Shown here piece after piece: positions 44,341-52,104 of a DNA stretch of 64,000 bases. The position numbers and the translations under genes were made by a program. This DNA comes from Streptomyces sp. NRRL S-455 (lineage in GTDB: Bacteria > Actinomycetota > Actinomycetes > Streptomycetales > Streptomycetaceae). Location: contig NZ_JOCT01000006.1 in the NCBI RefSeq assembly GCF_000717875.1, positions 1-64,000 of the forward strand, in the 5' to 3' direction. How positions within the stretch are numbered: position 1 is the first letter of the stretch; each line of letters opens with the position of its first letter. The notes under the pieces are model-generated. The model had not been told where the DNA came from. It worked only from the letters and a program-made list of their open reading frames with translations, and searched no databases.

Positions 44341-44900
44341 GTTCAGGCAGGCGTGGAGTGCTCGGGGTCGTCGGTTCTGCGGCCGGAGGCGTAGAGGCAC
44401 TGCGTACCGGTCTCGTAGGGCCCGCGATGGATCGCGGGTGGCAGGTGGCCGTCACGCTCACGCCGACTGCGGGTCAGTGGCTGCGGCTCAGCGGCGAGGT
44501 TGAGCGGCTGGAGAAACTGACCGGCCTGCCCGTGCGCGATGAGCCGCGGCTTCCCGGTGAGACCCGACCACACCCGCCGGTTGACTGCTACGTGGTCGCG
44601 CCCGCGTCGGCCAACATGGTCGCCAAGCTGGCCACCGGCCTCATGGACAACCAGGCTCTGACGCAGGTAGGCGAGGCTATCGGCACGCTCGGGTTGCCTG
44701 TCGTCGTCTTCCCGAGGGTGAACGCGGCGCACGCTCGCCATCCGGCGTGGCAACGCCACATCGACACCCTTCGGGAGGGAGGCGTGCACGTTGTCTACGG
44801 CCCGGAAGTGTGGTCGCTGTACGAGCCGCGAGAAGCGCCGGCGGGGCGCGCACTCCCGTGGTCAGCTGTACTGGATGCGGTGGACGCGGCAACCCAATGA
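44337..44900 (+). CDS. HFCD-type flavoprotein
   Basis: 187 aa from the GTG that overlaps the previous stop (GTGA). N-terminal GVLGVVGSAAGGVEALRTGL and the motif VDCYVVAPASANMVAKLATG correspond to the FMN-binding segments of phosphopantothenoylcysteine decarboxylase-like proteins (PASANT). The usual His of the decarboxylases is not clear, so its reaction is unknown. Genes of this kind follow XRE regulators on many Streptomyces AICEs. Confidence 0.88.
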   Translation: MSSGRRGVLGVVGSAAGGVEALRTGLVGPAMDRGWQVAVTLTPTAGQWLRLSGEVERLEKLTGLPVRDEPRLPGETRPHPPVDCYVVAPASANMVAKLATGLMDNQALTQVGEAIGTLGLPVVVFPRVNAAHARHPAWQRHIDTLREGGVHVVYGPEVWSLYEPREAPAGRALPWSAVLDAVDAATQ

Positions 44901-44932
44901 CGAACCGTCAACCCTCCTGACCTGCAAGGAAA

Positions 44933-44961
44933 GAGGACCCGGACAGACTGTCCGGGTCCTC
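44933..44961. terminator. 13-bp hairpin after the flavoprotein gene
   Basis: Stem 44933-44945/44949-44961 with loop of 3 nt. It carries the same ACCCGGACA...TGTCCGGGT core as 42958-42984. A plausible terminator for the XRE/flavoprotein operon. Confidence 0.8.
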
Positions 44962-44989
44962 GGCCGTTCCGGGCCACATCCTCATTGGC

Positions 44990-45208
44990 ATGCCAGGGAT
45001 CAATGAGCAAAGCGGCGAGCTGGAAGGCATGACTCCCGCCGAACTCGCTTTAATCAAAGCGAGTTTGAGCGAAGCCCGCGCCAAGGTCGAACGACTGCTG
45101 AGGCGCGCGGACGAACTCACGGCGACGGTGGAGTCTCGCTACCCACAAGCCGCTCAAGGCGATCAAGGCGCTCGCCAAGTAGGCGCAGGGCGTCATGAAT
45201 CGTGCTGA
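44990..45208 (+). CDS. Possible small helical protein (weak)
   Basis: 72 aa. MTPAELALIKASLSEARAKV and ERLLRRADELTATVESRYP form a credible helix with heptad pattern. The tail overlaps the end of the GntR gene on the other strand, and no strong ribosome-binding site is visible. It may be real up to ~45150 or be noise. Confidence 0.3.
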   Translation: MPGINEQSGELEGMTPAELALIKASLSEARAKVERLLRRADELTATVESRYPQAAQGDQGARQVGAGRHESC

Positions 45209-45512
45209 GTTCTGCGGCCAGGGCGGTGAACGCCGGGCTACTGCCCGGCTCGCTGCCGAGGGGCACAGAAGGATCGCGGACGAACGTCCCGCGGCCCTGC
45301 TGAGTGAGAACCAGCCCCTCGTCACGGAGCTGACCGAACGCGCTCTGAACAGTCATGAGCTGCACGCCAAGTTCCTTGGCGAGCTTGCGAGCGGCTGGGA
45401 GCTGGTCGCCCGGCTCGTACTCGCGATCAGGGCCCGCGATCTTCTCGCGGAACTCCGCCGCAATCTCCTTGGCCGTGGGCGTCTGCTTGGGCGCTTCGGG
45501 GCTCTGGTCCAT
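45117..45512 (-). CDS. GntR-family repressor (KorSA-like)
   Basis: 131 aa. Winged helix at ~12-80: AKEIAAEFREKIAGPDREYE, GDQLPAARKLAKELGVQLMT, VQSAFGQLRDEGLVLTQQGR, GTFVRD. A short C-terminal coil (LSTIHDALRLLGERLDRLER) probably dimerises it; there is no large ligand domain. AICEs such as pSAM2 use small GntR repressors (KorSA) to control excision and replication. Two copies of a palindrome lie just upstream (45530-45594), suggesting autoregulation. Confidence 0.9.
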   Translation of the reverse strand: MDQSPEAPKQTPTAKEIAAEFREKIAGPDREYEPGDQLPAARKLAKELGVQLMTVQSAFGQLRDEGLVLTQQGRGTFVRDPSVPLGSEPGSSPAFTALAAELSTIHDALRLLGERLDRLERLVGSETPPSP

Positions 45513-45529
45513 GGCATCGAGAGTAACCG

Positions 45530-45594
45530 GACCTAGGTCAATCTCTGATCCTCCGACGGACCCTCTTGACAGGCAGATTGACCTAGGTCAATCT
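45530..45594. promoter_or_regulatory. Probable GntR operators: palindrome 45575-45594 and partial copy 45530-45544
   Basis: AGATTGACCTAGGTCAATCT at 45575-45594 is a perfect 20-bp palindrome; GACCTAGGTCAATCT (15 nt) recurs at 45530-45544, exactly 50 bp away. Both lie in the divergent region, 18-82 bp before the GntR start. A TTGACA -35-like box at 45566-45571 points rightward. Repression of both directions is the simple reading. Confidence 0.75.
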
Positions 45595-46069
45595 GAAGTC
45601 ACGCCGAAACGGGCGGCCCGAAAGGGCTTCACCCGTGACGGCGCTCGACAACTCCACAGCGTGATCCACCGCAGATACGACGGCCGTGACGACTCCGGCC
45701 GAGGCGAGTGGAGACCAGTCGGTCATCTCCCGTCAGGGACACGTGCCGACTCAAAAGAACGGATCTGCCCAAGGGCACGCACGCCGCGCGAAGAGACCGA
45801 GATGCGATTCCTCGGAGGAGCGGGACTGAGGCACAGATCCATATCGCACAGTACGGGCCGTCACCTCCCGCAAAAGGTGTCCAGCGCGGCTCAGGTCCGC
45901 GCATGTCTGACCTTCGCCGCATCCGTGCGGCGGCCGGTTGCCTCCGCTGCTCGTCTCGTACGAGCAGCGCTGAGGGGAGCCGGATGTACCGGTTTCAACG
46001 GCGAGCGGTCCCCGGGTGGCACCCCGGGGACCGCGACGGGCCGTTCCTGTCCGAGAGGAACACGACCCC
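45595..46069 (+). promoter_or_regulatory. Long leader of the transfer operon with conserved motif and hairpin
   Basis: 475 bp without a gene. It ends with TGAGGGGAGCCGGA (45971-45984), an exact 14-nt match to 63667-63680 in the second element, then a G/C-rich hairpin at 46005-46034 (arms GCGGTCCCCGGGT and its complement with one bulge), then the ribosome-binding site GAGAGGAA. The pairing of motif and hairpin in both elements suggests a shared cis-acting leader. Small palindromic stretches (for example GCTCGTCTCGTACGAGC near 45952) are also present. Confidence 0.5.
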
Positions 46070-46339
46070 ATGGACCCCATCGTTACTGTTCAGGACGCTG
46101 TTACCGCGTTCGCCGACTTCATCGAGCCGACGAACGCCGAACTCGACGCGATCGACCGGGAGATGCCCGTGATCCTTGCGGACGTCGACCTGTTGGACGC
46201 GCAGATCACGACCCTTGACCGTGTCCCGACCGAGTTCGACGAGCGGCGCATCCGCCGGGCCCGCCGCAGGGCGCTGGCCGCCCGCGTCGCCATGATCAAC
46301 CAGACGGCCGGTGCGAGCCTTGCCGGGGGTGCCGCGTGA
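46070..46339 (+). CDS. DUF6284-like small AICE protein
   Basis: 89 aa from the ATG at 46070 with GAGAGGAA upstream (an open frame begins earlier at 46016). Acidic, helical: FADFIEPTNAELDAIDREMP and VILADVDLLDAQITTLDR, then a basic tail RRIRRARRRALAARVAM. It matches my memory of the DUF6284 family that opens AICE transfer operons. The stop overlaps the next gene by 4 bp. Function unknown. Confidence 0.75.
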   Translation: MDPIVTVQDAVTAFADFIEPTNAELDAIDREMPVILADVDLLDAQITTLDRVPTEFDERRIRRARRRALAARVAMINQTAGASLAGGAA

Positions 46340-46788
46340 GCGCCACCCGGGAGCAGAACCTGACGGCCGCCCTCGCTGAGGTGAAGGCCGAGATCACCCG
46401 CACTGACAGCAAGACCGCGCTGCTACTGGCGTTCGTCGGCGCGGTGCTGGCCGGCATGTGGACCGTCGCGCGGGAGCTCCCGTTGACCGTGCCCGCCTAC
46501 GTCGCCGGCGGCGCCGGTCTGGTGGCGCTGGTGGGTGCGGCGGGGCTGCTGCTGTTGTCGGTGAGGCCGAATCTGTCCGGCCGCCACGGGTTCCCGCTGT
46601 GGGCCACGCTCACGGCCGAGGAGATCAAGGAAGTCACCGACGCCCGCGACCTGGCCGCCGACATCGGCGGCCTCTCCCGCCTCGCGGTGGCCAAGTTCCG
46701 CGGCTTGCGTCGGGCAGTCAACCTCACCCTTGCCGGCGGCGCCCTGCTCATCGCCGCCGCCCTGCTCACCGCAGGGGGTGCGGCATGA
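46336..46788 (+). CDS. Pycsar-effector-like (PycTM) membrane protein on the AICE
   Basis: 150 aa. N-terminal helix EQNLTAALAEVKAEITRTDS leads to KTALLLAFVGAVLAGMWTVA, the DSKTALLLAFVG motif of Pycsar TM effectors. Further helices: YVAGGAGLVALVGAAGLLLL and LTLAGGALLIAAALLTAGGA. It overlaps both neighbours by 4 bp (ATGA), so it is an integral part of the transfer operon and not an isolated defence gene. It may be a conjugation-related homologue. Same family as 24121-24531. Confidence 0.75.
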   Translation: MSATREQNLTAALAEVKAEITRTDSKTALLLAFVGAVLAGMWTVARELPLTVPAYVAGGAGLVALVGAAGLLLLSVRPNLSGRHGFPLWATLTAEEIKEVTDARDLAADIGGLSRLAVAKFRGLRRAVNLTLAGGALLIAAALLTAGGAA

Positions 46789-47096
46789 CCGACACCGTCC
46801 GTTGCCCGGCCGCTCACCACGACGACCCGACCCCGTGCGACGGCCCGGCCGTCGTGACCGTGCTGGATCAGTACAACGACGGGGCGGACGGCTGCGAGCA
46901 CCACGGGGCCCGACTGCTGGCGTCGTTGGAGCGCGGCAGGGTCTACGCCCTGCCCCGCGCCCCGGCGGGCGCCGCCCTCCGTGTCTTCACCGCCGCGGAC
47001 GACATCCCGCCGTTCGCCTGGTGCGAGGGCGCCCCACGGACGCAGCCGAACCAGCGCAGCCGTGCCGAGGACCGCCGCCGGGAGGTGACGGAATGA
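46785..47096 (+). CDS. Hypothetical AICE protein
   Basis: 103 aa. Three Cys/His pairs near the N-terminus (VRCPAAHHDD, PCDGPA, CEHHGARLL) may bind a metal. No family recognised. It is coupled by 4-bp overlaps on both sides in the transfer operon. Confidence 0.7.
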   Translation: MTDTVRCPAAHHDDPTPCDGPAVVTVLDQYNDGADGCEHHGARLLASLERGRVYALPRAPAGAALRVFTAADDIPPFAWCEGAPRTQPNQRSRAEDRRREVTE

Positions 47097-48088
47097 CCAC
47101 CATCGAGACGACGCAGACCATGGAGCGTGCGGCCGTGCCGCCGCTCACCCGCCCGGAAATGGGTCTCGCCGGTGTCGGCGCGCTGGCCGCGGCCGGTGTC
47201 GGCGCGCTCGGTCTGATCTCCTCGTTCGACGCGGTGTCCTCTGCCGCGGCGCGGTGGGGGTTCGGTGAGCCGTGGATGCTGCCGGTCGGTATCGACGTGG
47301 CCATTCCGGTGTTCACCGTGGCCAATCTGCTGTTGATCCGGATGGACATGGCGCTTGCGTGGGTGCGGTTCGTGCCCTGGGTGCTCACCCTGGTCACGTG
47401 CGGGCTGAACGTCGCCGCCGGGCATGGACTGTGGGCGAAGGTCGCGCACGGCACGATGCCGCTGCTGTGGGTGGTGTTCTCCGAGATCGGCGCCCACATC
47501 TACGCCGTGCGGATCGGCGCCGCGACCGGCCGGCGCATGGAGAAGATCCGGTTCTCCCGCTGGTTGCTGGCGCCGCTGTCGACGTTCGCGCTGTGGCGGC
47601 GCATGACGCTGTGGGAGGTCACCTCCTACAGTGCGGCGCTGGCGTGTGAGCGTGAGCGGCTGCTGGCCCGTGCGGACCTGCACGAGCGGTACGGCCGCGG
47701 CTGGCGCAGGAAGACGCCGCGGCGTGAGCGCGTGATGCTGCGCATGGGCGAACTCGCCCCCGCCGCCCCGCCGGCAGAAATCGACCCGGTCCCGGAGACA
47801 GCGCAGCCGCCGGAGCCCGCGGCGCCCCGTCCGGCGCGCAAGCGGCCGGGCAAGGCCAAGCCCGCTCCGGTGCCGCGCACCGCCGCCGAACTGCTGATTG
47901 AAGCCCGCGCGATGACGGCCGACTGGACGGACGACGCGGTCAACGCCGAAGCGCTGCGGAAGGCGCTGCGGTGCGGGTCGGCGTCGGCGCGGCAGGTACG
48001 TGACGCCCTGCTCGCCGAACGCGCGGAGTCTCGCGTGCTGCGTCCGGCGGACGCCGTTCCGGTTGAGGCTGAGGGGGTGGCGGCATGA
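47093..48088 (+). CDS. DUF2637-type membrane protein (SpdB-like spread protein)
   Basis: 331 aa. Four membrane helices in the N-terminal ~180 residues (LAGVGALAAAGVGALGLISS, WMLPVGIDVAIPVFTVANLL, VPWVLTLVTCGLNVAAGHGL, TMPLLWVVFSEIGAHIYAV), the DUF2637 signature. The cytoplasmic C-terminus is Pro/Ala-rich then a basic helical domain (AELLIEARAMTADWTDDAVN, AEALRKALRCGSASARQVRD) resembling a winged helix. AICEs and Streptomyces plasmids use such proteins in intramycelial spread. Operon member with 4-bp overlaps. Confidence 0.85.
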   Translation: MTTIETTQTMERAAVPPLTRPEMGLAGVGALAAAGVGALGLISSFDAVSSAAARWGFGEPWMLPVGIDVAIPVFTVANLLLIRMDMALAWVRFVPWVLTLVTCGLNVAAGHGLWAKVAHGTMPLLWVVFSEIGAHIYAVRIGAATGRRMEKIRFSRWLLAPLSTFALWRRMTLWEVTSYSAALACERERLLARADLHERYGRGWRRKTPRRERVMLRMGELAPAAPPAEIDPVPETAQPPEPAAPRPARKRPGKAKPAPVPRTAAELLIEARAMTADWTDDAVNAEALRKALRCGSASARQVRDALLAERAESRVLRPADAVPVEAEGVAA

Positions 48089-48735
48089 GCACCCTGGCCA
48101 CGGTCCTGTTAGCCGTGCTGCCCCTGCTGGCGGGGTGGGTGGTTCACGTGCGGTGGCTGCACCGCTGCTTGAGCACCGCGCGCCGGGACCCGTTGACGGG
48201 TCTGGTCACCCGGGACGGGTTCACCCGCCGCGCGACCGCCCTGTTGAAGGACCCGCGGGCGGTCGTTGTCCTCGCCGACGTCGACAAGTTCAAGCAGATC
48301 AACGACCACTTCGGGCACGCCGCGGGGGATGTGCTGCTGAAGGCGACCGCGGACCGGCTCGCCCACCACGTGGGCCGGTCCGGCATCGCCGGGCGTCTCG
48401 GGGGCGATGAGTTCGCCGCCGTTCTCATCGACGCACACGGCACCGCCGCCGACATGCTGACCCTGCTGCACGGCGTGCTGGCCCGCCCGGTCGACGGCCA
48501 CGACCCCGCCGTGCACACCACCGTCTCGCTGGGTTGGGTACGCGCCGCGGACTTCCCCGCCGACGACCTGTCCGGGCTGCTGCGCCGGGCGGATGAGGCG
48601 ATGTACGCGGCCAAGCAAGCCCGCTCCGGCACCCGCCGGGCGGGCCTGGGACGGCTGTTCGCCACGATCGCCGGACGCCGCTCCGGCCGCACCGGTGCCC
48701 GCACTGAGGGGCCCGTGGTGGGGGTGGCGGTCTGA
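48085..48735 (+). CDS. GGDEF-domain protein (diguanylate cyclase-like)
   Basis: 216 aa. One N-terminal helix (TLATVLLAVLPLLAGWVVHV), then a GGDEF domain: ARRDPLTGLVTRDGFTRRA, VVLADVDKFKQINDHFGHAA, and the intact active site RLGGDEFAAVL (GGDEF at 106-110), with RRADEAMYAAKQ at the end. The feedback I-site (RxxD) is absent: the bases encode RSGI there. The product may make c-di-GMP, which controls streptomycete development, so the element could influence host differentiation; that is inference. Confidence 0.92.
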   Translation: MSTLATVLLAVLPLLAGWVVHVRWLHRCLSTARRDPLTGLVTRDGFTRRATALLKDPRAVVVLADVDKFKQINDHFGHAAGDVLLKATADRLAHHVGRSGIAGRLGGDEFAAVLIDAHGTAADMLTLLHGVLARPVDGHDPAVHTTVSLGWVRAADFPADDLSGLLRRADEAMYAAKQARSGTRRAGLGRLFATIAGRRSGRTGARTEGPVVGVAV

Positions 48736-49118
48736 TGTCCGCCTACACCAAGTGCTACGACCCCTCGGGGGCCCGGTTCGGGATACCCACCTACCCGTGG
48801 CACTTCGCCCCGGACGGCTACGCCACCCGCCGCCAACTGCGCGCCTGCGGGCTGCGCCCCGGCGGGCAAGAGGTGGCCGCGCAGATCATGCGCACGCACC
48901 GCGGCCGTAAGGCGGGGGTGCAGGTGGCCTTCCTCTACCGCGTCGACCGCGCCAAGCCGGTCCGCCCGATGACGTCCCGGAAGTGGGGAGCGCTCGCGCT
49001 GGCGATGCTGGCCCGCCGCACCTGCCCGAACTGCCAGATCACCTACAGCTACTGCATCCCTACCTCGCTCGGGATGTGCATCCTCTGCGCCTACCCCGAG
49101 GAACAGCGCGCCGCCTGA
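48735..49118 (+). CDS. RRQRL-motif zinc-binding protein of AICEs
   Basis: 127 aa. The name motif is present in YATRRQLRACGLRPGGQEVA (RRQL), and C-terminal Cys pairs TCPNCQITYSYC and GMCILCAYPEE form a zinc site. It is the last gene of the operon begun at 46070 and overlaps the GGDEF stop by one base. Members occur next to tra genes in AICEs. Function unknown. Confidence 0.85.
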   Translation: MSAYTKCYDPSGARFGIPTYPWHFAPDGYATRRQLRACGLRPGGQEVAAQIMRTHRGRKAGVQVAFLYRVDRAKPVRPMTSRKWGALALAMLARRTCPNCQITYSYCIPTSLGMCILCAYPEEQRAA

Positions 49119-49127
49119 AAACGAGGT

Positions 49128-49142
49128 GGAACATTTTGTTCC
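49128..49142. promoter_or_regulatory. Palindrome GGAACA-TTT-TGTTCC upstream of tra
   Basis: Six-base arms separated by three T, located 10 bp after the previous stop and ~108 bp before traB. It is a candidate operator for a transfer repressor. A longer, imperfect repeat (GGGCCCG pairs around 49178-49213) follows. Confidence 0.4.
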
Positions 49143-49249
49143 CCGCCACTCCCTAGAACGCCCCCACGATTGACGGGCCCGACCGCTCACCTCCTACAGC
49201 GTCGGCCGGGCCCGCTCTCCCTCACACCCGAAAAGTGGAAGGACTCCAA

Positions 49250-51481
49250 GTGAAGCACCCCGACGACGACAACGAACTCTTCAACCGACTGGAAGCCGAA
49301 CTCGCCGCCGACTCCGGCGGGGACGTGGTCGACCTGAACGCCGCCCGGTCGGCCCGTGCCGAGTCGGCCGATCCCGGCGCCCGACCGGACGCCGACCGGT
49401 CGGCCGACTCCCGCACCGGCGGGTCGGGCATCGAGTCGGCCGACCCGAGTACGCCGGTGTCGGTCGACTCGCCGACGCTGAAGGCGACCGGTCCCGGCTA
49501 CCTCGGTCGGCTCGCCGGAGCCAAGCGCCGGGCGGTCGTCCCGCTGTGGCTGCGGTCGCTGTCGGAACTCAAGATCGCCTCTGGGTGGGTGGCCCGCCAC
49601 TACGCCCACACCGCCGGGTATCACGCGCTGCGTGCCCCGGTGTATGCCGCGCGGCTCGCCCTGCAGGCGCCGACCGGCGCCGCGCGGTTCGTGGGCGGCA
49701 CGATGCGGTGGGTCGCCGACCGCGAGGGCGAACCCGTCCGCCTCGCCGCGGTGCGCCGCGAGGACGCGGCCGAGTACCTGAAGCTGTCCCGCCAGCGTGA
49801 CGGCCGTGTGCGGCTGCGCACGCTGGTTGCCGTGCTGGCCCTGTTCGTCGGGCTGGGGTCGGCGCTGGCAATCTACGTGCTCGCCCCCGACTGGCTGCAA
49901 GCCCTCTCCGCTGGCGCCCTCGTGCTGGCGCTCGGGTCGGCCGGTCGGAAGGCGGACGCGCCGGTCGTCCACAAGGCTGTGGAACTCCCCGAAGCGCCGA
50001 AGCTCACCAGTGACATCGTGCTGCGTGCGCTGGGTGCGCTGGGCATTCCGGCGATCAACCAGGCACAGAGCAAGGGGCGGGACGGGTTCACGTTCACCGC
50101 GCCGATCACCCGCGACGGGCCCGGCTGGCGCGCGGAAGGTGACCTGCCGTACGGGGTGACCGTCACGGACGTGATCGAGCGCCGTGACCGGCTCGCTTCC
50201 GGTCTGCGCCGGCCGCTGGGCTGTGTGTGGCCCGAAGCGGTGCCGGATGAGCACACCGGCCGTCTCGTGTTGTGGGTCGGTGACCAGGACCTGAAGAGCT
50301 CGCGCAAGCCTCTCTGGCCGCTGCTGAAGTCGGGCACCGTGGACCTGTTCAAGCCCGTCCCCTACGGCACCGACCAGCGCGGGCGCTGGGTTGAGGTCAC
50401 CCTGATGTTCATCGCCGGGGTGATCGGGGCGATCCCCCGTATGGGCAAGACGTTCCTTCTGCGTCTGCTGCTGCTCATCGCCGCACTCGACCCGCGGGCG
50501 GAGATCCACTCCTACGACATGAAGGGCACCGGCGACCTGGACCCGGTCGGGGAGAAGGTCTCCCACCGGCACGGCGTCGGTGAGGAAGACGAAACCCTTC
50601 AGTACGCGCTGGCCGACTTCCGGGCCCTGCGCGAGGAACTGCGCCGCCGCACCAAGGTGATCCGCTCCCTGCCGCGGGACATCTGCCCGGAGTCGAAAGT
50701 GACCAGCGACCTTGCCTCCAAGCGGTCCCTGGGACTGCACCCCATCGTGATCGGGGTGGATGAGTGCCAAGTGCTGTTCGAGCACCCCGACTACGGCAAG
50801 GAGTTCGAGGAGATCGCCACCGACCTGGTCAAGCGCGGCCCGGCCACCGGGATCGTGCTGCTGCTGGCCACCCAGCGGCCCGACGCGAAGTCCCTGCCCA
50901 CCGGGATCAGCGCGAACGCGGGCGCACGGTGGTGCCTGAAGGTCATGGGCCAGACCGAGAACGACATGGTCCTCGGCACGTCGTCCTACAAGCGCGGGGT
51001 GCGGGCAACGATGTTCGCGTGGGGTGACAAGGGGTTGCACTACTTCGTCGGTGAGGGCTCCGATGCCCGGATCGTCTCCAGCACGTTCGTGGACGCGCCG
51101 GGTGCCGAAGCCATCGCCGCCCGCGCCCGCACCGTCCGTGAGAAGGCGGGACTCCTGTCCGGCTACGCCCTCGGGGAGGCTGCCGACGCGGTGACCGGGC
51201 CGTCCTACGACCTGCTTGCCGACGTGGCGGCCGTGGTCCCGGAGAAGGAAGAGCGGGTGTGGAACGAGCGGATTGCCGCCCGTCTCGCCGAACTGAGGCC
51301 CGACGTCTACGGCGGCTGGAAGGGCGAGAACGTCACCAGCGCGCTCAAGCCCCACGGCATCCGCACCCGCGACGTCGCCGGGACCACCGACGACGGAACC
51401 CGCACCACCCGCCGCGGCATCACCCGCGCCGATCTCCTCAAGGCGATTGCGGAGCGTAACGAAAAGCCGGGCGCGGCATAG
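49250..51481 (+). CDS. FtsK/SpoIIIE-type conjugative DNA translocase (TraB-like)
   Basis: 743 aa from the GTG at 49250 (AAGGA upstream). It moves double-stranded element DNA between mycelia. N-terminal ~100 residues are disordered (Ser/Asp/Pro-rich). Two membrane helices sit near ~195-235 (LVAVLALFVGLGSALAIYVL, LSAGALVLALGSAG). The motor domain has Walker A GAIPRMGKTFLLRLLLL near residue 395 and Walker B HPIVIGVDECQVLFEHPDYG, and the sensor LLLATQRPDAKSLP. A C-terminal winged-helix region (NVTSALKPHGIRTRDVAG) probably binds the clt locus. Confidence 0.95.
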   Translation: MKHPDDDNELFNRLEAELAADSGGDVVDLNAARSARAESADPGARPDADRSADSRTGGSGIESADPSTPVSVDSPTLKATGPGYLGRLAGAKRRAVVPLWLRSLSELKIASGWVARHYAHTAGYHALRAPVYAARLALQAPTGAARFVGGTMRWVADREGEPVRLAAVRREDAAEYLKLSRQRDGRVRLRTLVAVLALFVGLGSALAIYVLAPDWLQALSAGALVLALGSAGRKADAPVVHKAVELPEAPKLTSDIVLRALGALGIPAINQAQSKGRDGFTFTAPITRDGPGWRAEGDLPYGVTVTDVIERRDRLASGLRRPLGCVWPEAVPDEHTGRLVLWVGDQDLKSSRKPLWPLLKSGTVDLFKPVPYGTDQRGRWVEVTLMFIAGVIGAIPRMGKTFLLRLLLLIAALDPRAEIHSYDMKGTGDLDPVGEKVSHRHGVGEEDETLQYALADFRALREELRRRTKVIRSLPRDICPESKVTSDLASKRSLGLHPIVIGVDECQVLFEHPDYGKEFEEIATDLVKRGPATGIVLLLATQRPDAKSLPTGISANAGARWCLKVMGQTENDMVLGTSSYKRGVRATMFAWGDKGLHYFVGEGSDARIVSSTFVDAPGAEAIAARARTVREKAGLLSGYALGEAADAVTGPSYDLLADVAAVVPEKEERVWNERIAARLAELRPDVYGGWKGENVTSALKPHGIRTRDVAGTTDDGTRTTRRGITRADLLKAIAERNEKPGAA

Positions 51482-51492
51482 GCCCGATCCGC

Positions 51493-51528
51493 TGCTACCG
51501 GTAGCAGGCACCCCTGCTACCGGTAGCA
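51493..51528. repeat. Two copies of a 14-bp palindrome downstream of traB (clt or operator candidate)
   Basis: TGCTACCGGTAGCA occurs at 51493-51506 and 51515-51528, 22 bp apart, and shorter variants (GCTAGC near 51534) follow. Plasmid transfer in Streptomyces needs a cis-acting clt site with short repeats, often next to tra. It could equally terminate tra or bind a regulator of the spread genes that begin at 51623. Confidence 0.6.
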
Positions 51529-51622
51529 CCCTCGCTAGCACCTCATCCGCGCTCCCACCTGTGATCTAGCGAATAGCACCCCACCAGCGAAAACCCCTGA
51601 AAACCCGCCTGGAGGGCCCTTC

Positions 51623-51898
51623 ATGACCCCCATCCTGGCCGCTATCGCCTGCCTGATAGCCGTCACGTTCAGTTACGGCGGACTGTGTGCGGTCTCGCCG
51701 TTCGGCAACTGCCGACGCTGCCGCGGCATGGGCCACGCACTCAAGACCGACCGCAAGGGCCGTCTCAAGCGCGGCAAGGACTGCCGCCGCTGCCACGCCA
51801 CCGGCAAGCGCATCCGCACCGGCCGCTGGCTCTACAACCGCTGGGCCCGCATCTACCGCGCCGGCACCGACACCCCCCGCCCGGAAGGCACCCGATGA
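51623..51898 (+). CDS. Small spread-type protein with CxxC pairs
   Basis: 91 aa. An N-terminal hydrophobic helix (PILAAIACLIAVTFSYGGL), then two CxxC motifs (NCRRCRGMGHAL and DCRRCHATGKRI) like a zinc ribbon or DnaJ-type finger, then a basic tail. It has the usual place of Spd genes after tra. Its stop overlaps the next ATG. Confidence 0.75.
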   Translation: MTPILAAIACLIAVTFSYGGLCAVSPFGNCRRCRGMGHALKTDRKGRLKRGKDCRRCHATGKRIRTGRWLYNRWARIYRAGTDTPRPEGTR

Positions 51899-52089
51899 TC
51901 CTCAACATCTCCGCCGTGCTGCTCTTCGGCGCCGCCTCCGCCCTCGCCGTGCGGACGAAGTCCGCCGGGGGCGGCGCCGCCCTGGTGCTGTTCCTGTTCG
52001 GCTTCTTCGTCGCCGGAACCGGCGCCTACGAGCCGATCCACAACCTCGTGCAGGCGTCCGCCGACGCCCTGTCCGCCCTCGGCAACTGA
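51895..52089 (+). CDS. Small hydrophobic spread-type protein
   Basis: 64 aa. Two hydrophobic stretches: ISAVLLFGAASALAVRTKSA and ALVLFLFGFFVAGTGAYEPI. ATGA overlap with the previous gene couples translation. It resembles tiny SpdD/SpdA-like products of Streptomyces plasmids by size and place only. Confidence 0.7.
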   Translation: MILNISAVLLFGAASALAVRTKSAGGGAALVLFLFGFFVAGTGAYEPIHNLVQASADALSALGN

Positions 52090-52104
52090 AGGGAGCCACC
52101 GGCC

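Noticed and set aside
49187..51541. 784-codon minus-strand frame over traB
   Set aside because: Shadow frame; the plus-strand gene has Walker motifs and the correct start signal.
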